DNA from: Deltaproteobacteria bacterium UBA3076
GTDB lineage: Bacteria > Desulfobacterota > Dissulfuribacteria > Dissulfuribacterales > UBA3076
Reading direction: 5' to 3'
NCBI GenBank assembly: GCA_002367355.1
Contig: DFBQ01000045.1
Location: 3,473-12,841, forward strand
DNA: 9,369 bases
Part shown: positions 5,549 through 9,369 of the stretch, piece after piece
Layout: the number at the start of each line of letters is the position of its first letter
Position numbering within the stretch: position 1 is the stretch's first letter
Position numbers and translations under genes: made by a program
The notes under the pieces: generated by a model
The model's input: the letters and a program-made list of their open reading frames with translations, nothing else
Told to the model about the DNA's origin: nothing
Databases searched by the model: none

Positions 5549-6891
5549 GAGGTGAGGAGCTGTTCCACCATGGGGATCGCCTTCTTCATGCTGAAGATTA
5601 TCAGTCGATCTCCTGCCTTCAGCACTGTATCTCCTGAGGGAATGATCACCTTTCCTTTTCTGACCACTGCACCAAGGTTGCTATCCACGGGAAAGTCTAT
5701 AGATCTTAAGGGCTTATCTACATACACCCAACGCTCAGAGGCCACAAGCTCCAGCACCTCTGCCTCGCTCCCAAGTAATGAAGCAACAGAGAGAATCGCG
5801 CCCCGCCTCACAAAACGCAGAATCATATTGGCTGCTACAAGCCTTGGGCTGAGGGCAACATCTATTCCCAGCTTTCCAAGGAGCGGGATGAAATCCGGAC
5901 GGCTTATGCGGGTTATGCACTTCTTTGCACCGTGATACTTTGCAAGGAGGCTTGAAAGGATATTTGTGGTATCTCCATCTGTGACAGCCACCACGAGATC
6001 TGCCGTGTCTATTCCCTCTGACAGCAAATCATGGGCGTCCAGGCCATCAAAGTTAAGCACTACGGCACTATCCAAATGCTCGGCAAGATGCTCGCATCTT
6101 ATGGGATCGGTCTCCACAAGGGCAACGTCCACCTTCTGTTGTTCCAGGGCCTTGGCTACCCGAAAGCCGACCCGGCCACCGCCGATGATAAAGACCTTTT
6201 TAGGAGCCATGCTCCACAGGTTGAACAAATCCTCCACTGCCGCCATGTCCCTGCGCCTCACAACCACGTAAATACGGTCTTCAGCCTGGATGATGTCACC
6301 CCCTCTGGGAATGATGGTCTCTCCATCCCGGACAATGGCAACTATTACAAAATCATAGAGTCCTCTTAAATCCTTCAGATCACCCAGTGTTACACCACAG
6401 ACAGGATTGCCCTCTTTTACCTGGTACCCCACCAGCACGACCTCGCCGTGAGCAAAATCAACCACCTCAAAGGCCTCTGATACCTCACTGATCCTGAGTA
6501 TCTCCTGGGCCATGACCTGATCAGGGTTAATCAGGAGATCTATGCCCAGCCGATACTCATTCAGTGGAGAAACACCGGAAAAATATTCCTCGTTCCTGGC
6601 CCTGGCCACACGGCGTAATACGCCATACTCCTTTGCCATGATACAGGCAATCAGGTTGACCTCGTCAATGTCAGTGACAGCAATAAAAAGATCGGCCTTT
6701 GTGATATTCGCCTGTTCCAGGGTCCGGGCAGAGGCCCCGTTTCCCTCAATGCAAAGTATATTAAGATCCCGCTCCGCGCGCTTTAGACGATCGGCATTTC
6801 TGTCTATGAGAACGACCTCGTGGTCTTCTGCGGAGAGCTGCTGACAGATGTGGCGACCTACTTCACCGGCTCCAATGACGACTACACGCAT
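5545..6891 (-). CDS. trkA: Trk system potassium uptake regulatory protein TrkA, 448 aa, two RCK domains
   Basis: This is a cytoplasmic nucleotide-binding subunit that forms the gating ring under TrkH. Two tandem RCK units are visible. The first Rossmann fold has GAGEVG (7-12) and an acidic residue ending strand 2 (LID, D30), followed by an RCK_C domain (about 140-225). The second has GGGRVG (237-242) with VETD (259-262), followed by RCK_C (about 370-445). Both nucleotide motifs look intact, and the length is typical of bacterial TrkA. The ATG at 6889-6891 follows GAAGG by 6 nt. It is the first gene of the minus-strand operon, and its stop overlaps trkH. The last 14 codons are duplicated between the two trkH genes. 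Confidence 0.97.
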   Translation of the reverse strand: MRVVVIGAGEVGRHICQQLSAEDHEVVLIDRNADRLKRAERDLNILCIEGNGASARTLEQANITKADLFIAVTDIDEVNLIACIMAKEYGVLRRVARARNEEYFSGVSPLNEYRLGIDLLINPDQVMAQEILRISEVSEAFEVVDFAHGEVVLVGYQVKEGNPVCGVTLGDLKDLRGLYDFVIVAIVRDGETIIPRGGDIIQAEDRIYVVVRRRDMAAVEDLFNLWSMAPKKVFIIGGGRVGFRVAKALEQQKVDVALVETDPIRCEHLAEHLDSAVVLNFDGLDAHDLLSEGIDTADLVVAVTDGDTTNILSSLLAKYHGAKKCITRISRPDFIPLLGKLGIDVALSPRLVAANMILRFVRRGAILSVASLLGSEAEVLELVASERWVYVDKPLRSIDFPVDSNLGAVVRKGKVIIPSGDTVLKAGDRLIIFSMKKAIPMVEQLLTS

Positions 6892-6914
6892 ATTATACCT
6901 TCAAGCTCTTTTGG

Positions 6915-6944
6915 ATTCTAATGGATGAGAGTATATACTGCCAA
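6915..6944 (-). promoter_or_regulatory. Candidate sigma-70 promoter of the trk operon
   Basis: On the minus strand, TTGGCA (6939-6944) and TAGAAT (6915-6920) are separated by 18 bp, which would give a short leader of roughly 15-20 nt before trkA. It lies between the tRNA terminator and the trkA ribosome site. The match is moderate and was found by eye. A perfect TATAAT at 6892-6897 sits between the ribosome site and the ATG but has no good -35 partner. Confidence 0.4.
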
Positions 6945-7035
6945 GGAGTATGAATGGTTACAATAAAGCAGACCCGCTTCAATGCAAAGCACAGATTGCA
7001 ATTAATTTCGTTCAATATGATATGCGAGTAAAGAC

Positions 7036-7066
7036 AAAAAAGATTGCTGCCCATTAGCCTGCAATC
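7036..7066 (-). terminator. Intrinsic terminator of tRNA-Cys
   Basis: On the minus strand, GATTGC (7061-7066) pairs with GCAATC (7042-7047) around a 13-nt loop and is followed directly by six T (7036-7041). It begins about 10 nt after the CCA end of the tRNA. This isolates the tRNA from the downstream trk operon. Confidence 0.75.
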
Positions 7067-7076
7067 CGCTCGGTAT

Positions 7077-7152
7077 TGGAGGCGGCGCCCGGACTTGAAC
7101 CGGGGAATAACGGTTTTGCAGACCGTCGCCTTAGCCACTTGGCTACGCCGCC
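7077..7152 (-). tRNA. tRNA-Cys (GCA)
   Basis: The minus strand folds as a complete cloverleaf. The acceptor stem is a perfect 7-bp GGCGGCG/CGCCGCC, the D stem is GCC/GGC, and the anticodon loop CTGCAAA has GCA at positions 34-36 (7119-7117). The T stem is CCCGG/CCGGG with loop TTCAAGT. The discriminator base T is followed by an encoded CCA (7077-7079). No variable-arm expansion is present. A convincing promoter upstream could not be identified: TTGTCA at 7190-7195 has no good -10. Confidence 0.97.
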
Positions 7153-7234
7153 CTTAAAGCAGGTGATGCTTAACATAAGGCAAATGCTTTGACAAGACCG
7201 TTGATGACAACAGGCCATTTGAGAGATTGAGAAA

Positions 7235-7248
7235 TTGCCCAAGGGCAA
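7235..7248. promoter_or_regulatory. Palindrome TTGCCC-AA-GGGCAA before the TauE-like gene
   Basis: A perfect 6-bp inverted repeat with a 2-bp centre ends 16 nt before the ATG at 7265. The short centre favours a dimeric repressor or activator site over an RNA hairpin. No regulator gene is nearby to suggest a partner. Confidence 0.35.
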
Positions 7249-7264
7249 CCTTGAGGATTTCAGA

Positions 7265-8224
7265 ATGTATTTCCCGATTGCTGATATCGAAGTAAGTCCC
7301 TGGATCCCGCCTCTTGTAGCTTTTGTTATTTCTTTTTTTACTTCAATGGGGGGTGTTTCAGGCGCCTTTCTAATCTTGCCCTTCCAGGTGAGCTTCCTTG
7401 GTTTCACAAGTCCGGCAGTCAGTGCCACCAACCAGTTTTTCAATATTGTTGCCATTCCCAGCGGGGTTTATCGATACATCAAGGAAGGTCGAATGGTGTG
7501 GCCTCTCGCGTGGGCAGTCATAATAGGAACCCTGCCCGGGGTTCTAATCGGCGCTATTTTGCGCATACAGTATCTCCCAAATCCAAAAAACTTCAAGATG
7601 TTTGTCGGTTTGGTCCTCTTATATATCGGATGTAGATTAATAAAAGATCTGCTTAAGAAAAAACAATCCAAGGGGCATCAAATATCAGCGGAAGAGCAAT
7701 TCCAGAAAGTAGTTAAAGAATACTATGAATCAAATCAATCTGATATTGCTTCAGGTCAAAAGCAATTACCGCGAACTATTGTAAAAAAGTTCAATTTCTC
7801 TCGCATCATTTATGAATTCTATGGCCAAACGTTTGATATAAACGCCATGGGAATAATGCTGTTAAGCTTTTCAGTTGGTATCATTGGCGGTATCTATGGA
7901 ATAGGCGGCGGAGCCATTATTGCTCCTTTTTTTGTAAGTTTCTTCGGTCTCCCAGTTTATACCGTAGCCGGTGCGGCATTGATGGGGACCTTTGTAACCT
8001 CAGTTGTGGGCGTGCTATTTTATCAGGCAATAGCTCCCTTTTATCCTGAAATGGCCGTTGCGCCGGATTGGGCCTTGGGCCTCCTGTTCGGGGTGGGGGG
8101 ATTTGCCGGCATGTATTGCGGAGCAAGGTTACAGAAATATGTCCCGGCCAAGCTAATCAAATTGATATTAGTGGTTTGCATTCTATTTCCGGCTATTAAG
8201 TATATTTTGGCATTTGTCAGGTAA
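7265..8224 (+). CDS. TauE/SafE-family membrane protein (putative anion or sulfite exporter), 319 aa
   Basis: This is a polytopic membrane protein of the TauE/SafE (DUF81) family, whose members move small sulfur-containing or organic anions such as sulfite or sulfoacetate. The substrate here cannot be read from sequence. Two related halves are visible: an N-terminal one with the glycine-rich FFTSMGGVSGAFLILP segment, and a C-terminal one with GIIGGIYGIGGGAIIAPF. They are joined by a hydrophilic insert of about 70 residues (KKKQSKGHQ to YGQTFD) that should be cytoplasmic. The frame is open back to a TTG at 7235, but ATG 7265 is preferred because GAGG lies 8 nt upstream and the protein then begins MYFPIADIEVSPWIPP. 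It is transcribed away from the tRNA and towards the TA pair, with no obvious operon partner. Confidence 0.88.
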   Translation: MYFPIADIEVSPWIPPLVAFVISFFTSMGGVSGAFLILPFQVSFLGFTSPAVSATNQFFNIVAIPSGVYRYIKEGRMVWPLAWAVIIGTLPGVLIGAILRIQYLPNPKNFKMFVGLVLLYIGCRLIKDLLKKKQSKGHQISAEEQFQKVVKEYYESNQSDIASGQKQLPRTIVKKFNFSRIIYEFYGQTFDINAMGIMLLSFSVGIIGGIYGIGGGAIIAPFFVSFFGLPVYTVAGAALMGTFVTSVVGVLFYQAIAPFYPEMAVAPDWALGLLFGVGGFAGMYCGARLQKYVPAKLIKLILVVCILFPAIKYILAFVR

Positions 8225-8235
8225 CCTATAACCTA

Positions 8236-8250
8236 ATCCGGATAAACCGG
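8236..8250. other. Short hairpin TCCGG-ATAAA-CCGGA after the TauE-like gene
   Basis: A 5-bp inverted repeat with a 5-nt loop lies a few bases after the TAA of the TauE-like gene. It is followed by AAAAGTG and not a T-tract on the plus strand. On the minus strand it is also followed by little T. It may stabilise the 3' end but does not qualify as a canonical terminator. Confidence 0.3.
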
Positions 8251-8252
8251 AA

Positions 8253-8296
8253 AAGTGCCTTAAGTGAACTAAAGTTTTAAGTGCCTAAAGTGCACG
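8253..8296. repeat. Imperfect nonamer tandem repeat (AAGTGCCTA-like, five copies)
   Basis: Five head-to-tail units run AAGTGCCTT, AAGTGAACT, AAAGTTTT, AAGTGCCTA and AAGTGCACG. Four units are 9 nt and one is 8 nt. The 14-mer at 8253-8266 matches the one at 8279-8292 at 13 of 14 positions. The tract lies between the convergent TauE-like and toxin genes and ends where the putative cassette remnant (8302-8308) begins. Confidence 0.7.
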
Positions 8297-8301
8297 CGTT
8301 T

Positions 8302-8308
8302 GTTAGCG
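8302..8308 (-). other. Possible truncated attC left end (R'' core CGCTAAC)
   Basis: On the minus strand, just downstream of the toxin stop, CGCTAAC is followed by AAACGCGTG and then CAC. This is the same AAC-9 nt-CAC spacing as in the candidate attC at 9236-9361. It is the exact reverse complement of GTTAGCG, the heptamer at the TA-proximal edge of that site, as expected for the two ends of one integron cassette. No matching right arm follows, because nonamer repeats take over. The call rests on one heptamer plus spacing, so it is tentative. Confidence 0.3.
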
Positions 8309-8334
8309 ATGCAACCTTATGTAAAAGACTATTT

Positions 8335-8832
8335 TTATGGAGTTTCTCCTGCTTCTCTTCGTAATCTTTGAAAAAGCGATTCGGCAATAAAGAATCCGGC
8401 GTCATGCCTTAGTCGAGACATCTCATCCGACAAGGAGAGAATCTTCCCTTCGTGTTTTGCGCGAAGCAGAATGCCCAAGACACCTATAGGCTGTAATCCC
8501 ATCGCTTTTGCGGTAGCGCGTCCGTCCGCTTCATCCATGACAATGCGTGTCATCCCTAATTCAAGGGCCAGGGCAATGGCCGCGGCTTCGCCACGATCAA
8601 TATCCAGCATCAGCGATTGTTGGACATACGAATTGGTGATGGATTCAACGGTGAGCCACCGGGCATCTATTGCCTGCTGAATTCGCGCCATTTCAGGATA
8701 CTCATACCCAACCTGCAATTCATTCAAGACGTCTTGCGGGATACGCACATCAGGAAATTGGTCGTGTAACAGGTCAAGTCGTTCAAGACTCGAGAGGTTC
8801 CAAATGGGGGAGGTATTACTAACCACGGGCAT
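8335..8832 (-). CDS. DUF3368 PIN-like toxin of a type II toxin-antitoxin pair, 165 aa
   Basis: This is predicted to be a VapC-like PIN-fold ribonuclease toxin of the DUF3368 family. From the chosen ATG (8830-8832) the product begins MPVVSNTSPIWNLSSL, the usual opening of the family, with Asn where classical PIN domains have Asp. Other likely active-site acids are E38 (VLNELQ), E82 (DRGEAAAIALALELG) and D100/D103 (VMDEADGRATAKAMGL), followed by GVLGILLRAK. The frame runs open to 8904, but the extra N-terminal residues do not look like the family. GGAGG lies 12 nt before this ATG; ATG 8844 and the in-frame TTG at 8838 are alternatives. The gene overlaps the end of the antitoxin by 14 nt, so the two should be coupled. 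Its RNA target is unknown. Confidence 0.88.
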   Translation of the reverse strand: MPVVSNTSPIWNLSSLERLDLLHDQFPDVRIPQDVLNELQVGYEYPEMARIQQAIDARWLTVESITNSYVQQSLMLDIDRGEAAAIALALELGMTRIVMDEADGRATAKAMGLQPIGVLGILLRAKHEGKILSLSDEMSRLRHDAGFFIAESLFQRLRREAGETP

Positions 8833-9070
8833 AGGCAATATCATCCTCCAAATCCTGTTCTGTATAATGCCGTGGTATGCCACGATGTCCAAGCAACAAG
8901 CCAAACTCTACCCGATTTAACGACGTGAGTTCTCGTGCCTTGCCGAACGAAAGAATTCCTCGGCCATACAAGGCTACCGCCAATTCTGTCATGATTTGCT
9001 GGCGTTGTTCTGTTGCCGGCAATCGAATGGCATGGGCGACATGATCCGGAATTTCTAACAGTAAACTCAT
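8819..9070 (-). CDS. UPF0175-family antitoxin, 83 aa
   Basis: This is the antitoxin partner of the DUF3368 toxin. The UPF0175 pattern is clear: an N-terminal strand, MSLLLEIPDHVA; a helix, EQRQQIMTELAVALYGRG (21-38); a helix-turn-helix-like block, ILSFGKARELTSLNRVEFGLLL (39-60); then GHRGIPRHYTEQDLEDD, whose acidic tail is typical. It probably binds DNA as well as neutralising the toxin, giving autoregulation. The ATG at 9068-9070 is chosen because it gives the family N-terminus and has AGAGGAAAAGAG just upstream. A longer frame to 9121 adds a cysteine- and arginine-rich extension unlike the family. It comes first in the operon, in the usual antitoxin-toxin order. Confidence 0.9.
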   Translation of the reverse strand: MSLLLEIPDHVAHAIRLPATEQRQQIMTELAVALYGRGILSFGKARELTSLNRVEFGLLLGHRGIPRHYTEQDLEDDIAYARG

Positions 9071-9123
9071 AGGTTCTCTTTTCCTCTCTTCTCGTATGAT
9101 ACACTGACAGCAGACACTCATCC

Positions 9124-9150
9124 CCTCGTCAATACGAGGTGATACACCTC
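9124..9150. promoter_or_regulatory. Overlapping palindromes, candidate TA operator
   Basis: CCTCGT-CAAT-ACGAGG (9124-9139) and GAGGTG-ATA-CACCTC (9136-9150) are perfect inverted repeats that share four bases. The octamer TGATACAC in the second (9140-9147) recurs at 9097-9104. They lie immediately downstream of a candidate -10 and upstream of the antitoxin gene, where TA autorepression usually acts. The role is inferred from position and symmetry only. Confidence 0.45.
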
Positions 9151-9155
9151 TTAAA

Positions 9156-9184
9156 ACTATGAAGATCGTCTCTCAGAAAGTCAA
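9156..9184 (-). promoter_or_regulatory. Candidate promoter of the TA operon
   Basis: On the minus strand, TTGACT (9179-9184) and CATAGT (9156-9161) are separated by exactly 17 bp. The predicted start point falls at the edge of, or within, the palindromes at 9124-9150. The -35 matches the consensus at 5 of 6 positions and the -10 at 4 of 6. Confidence 0.45.
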
Positions 9185-9235
9185 GGAAATATTCTCTGGC
9201 TTTTGAAAAATTGTAGAGAGTTTCAGCTATAGCAA

Positions 9236-9361
9236 CGCTAACGACCAAGGTCACCAGCACCAGAAGCCAATGAGAACTTGGCAAAAGTAAATTTTTGCTC
9301 TGAAACAGCAAAAGTGAAAAACGCCCCGGCTTCTGGTGTGAGGTGGAGCGCCTTGTTGGAC
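9236..9361 (-). other. Candidate integron attC recombination site, about 126 bp
   Basis: Read on the minus strand, the site opens with GTCCAAC (fits RYYYAAC) and AAGGCGCT and ends with GTTAGCG (GTT core). Inside, an 11-bp perfect stem pairs 9258-9268 (CACCAGAAGCC) with 9328-9338. Outside it, a CACC/GGTG box (9252-9255 with 9342-9345) is offset by one extra base on the GTCCAAC side. Nine unpaired bases follow on each side before AAC/GTT. This order (R box, unpaired spacer, L box with one extrahelical base on the L'' side, stem, about 59-nt variable loop) is the attC layout, and the length is close to that of Vibrio VCR sites. No integrase or attI is in the window. A TTG-initiated 60-codon frame across this site is not considered a gene. 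Confidence 0.5.
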
Positions 9362-9369
9362 GAAGCCGC

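Noticed and set aside
6892..6897. TATAAT just before the trkA ATG as a -10 box
   Set aside because: It lies between the Shine-Dalgarno and the start codon, and no -35 like sequence stands 16-18 bp upstream.
7189..7217. TTGACA at 7189-7194 as a promoter for the TauE-like gene
   Set aside because: At 16-18 bp spacing the -10 position reads as GC-rich sequence without a match.
7235..7264. TTG start for the TauE-like protein, ten codons upstream
   Set aside because: ATG 7265 has GAGG at 8 nt and gives a more natural N-terminus. The TTG lies in a palindrome.
8833..8904. Longer toxin N-terminus starting at 8904
   Set aside because: The extra 24 residues overlap the antitoxin C-terminus and do not resemble the DUF3368 start, MxVVSNTSP.
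9129..9311. Minus-strand 60-codon frame with a hydrophobic segment
   Set aside because: It needs a TTG start without a ribosome site, stays open to the window edge with low-complexity composition, and lies over the attC-like hairpin.

Overview
The window looks like chromosomal sequence of an anaerobic, probably Gram-negative bacterium of moderate GC content. Three things suggest this: a membrane polyferredoxin with many cysteine clusters, a two-RCK TrkA/TrkH potassium system, and proteobacterial-type REP/dRS3-like and short tandem repeats between genes. A deltaproteobacterial (Desulfobacterota) host is my best guess, but it rests on overall flavour and not on a marker gene.

Layout. Positions 50-214 (minus) hold a 54-residue protein that I do not recognise. 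The gene-free stretch 215-533 contains a 191-bp MITE-like element (291-481) with 12-bp terminal inverted repeats and an 8-bp flanking duplication, and an inverted pair of dRS3/REP-like hairpins sits inside it. From 6944 down to 534 all genes are on the minus strand and closely packed, in transcription order: trkA, a first trkH, a 14-codon remnant of the trkA 3' end, a second trkH, an MTH1187-family thiamine-binding protein, a 44-residue CXXC membrane peptide, a 302-residue membrane 4Fe-4S protein, and an XTP/dITP diphosphatase (rdgB). Most junctions are 1-4 nt overlaps, so translational coupling is likely. Upstream is a tRNA-Cys(GCA) gene with its own intrinsic terminator, which separates it from the trk operon promoter.

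Right of the tRNA lies a plus-strand TauE/SafE-family membrane protein (7265-8224). It is followed by a tract of nonamer repeats and a minus-strand UPF0175/DUF3368 toxin-antitoxin pair (8335-9070) with a candidate promoter and overlapping palindromes in front. The right edge (9236-9361) folds like an integron attC site. The boundary heptamer at its TA-side end is the reverse complement of a heptamer just beyond the toxin gene. The TA pair may therefore be a captured integron cassette whose own attC has been truncated.

The parts that most deserve a second look are this possible TA cassette, the tandem trkH duplication that kept a 14-codon piece of trkA at the junction, and the compact thiamine-binder/CXXC-peptide/polyferredoxin module placed in the trk operon.
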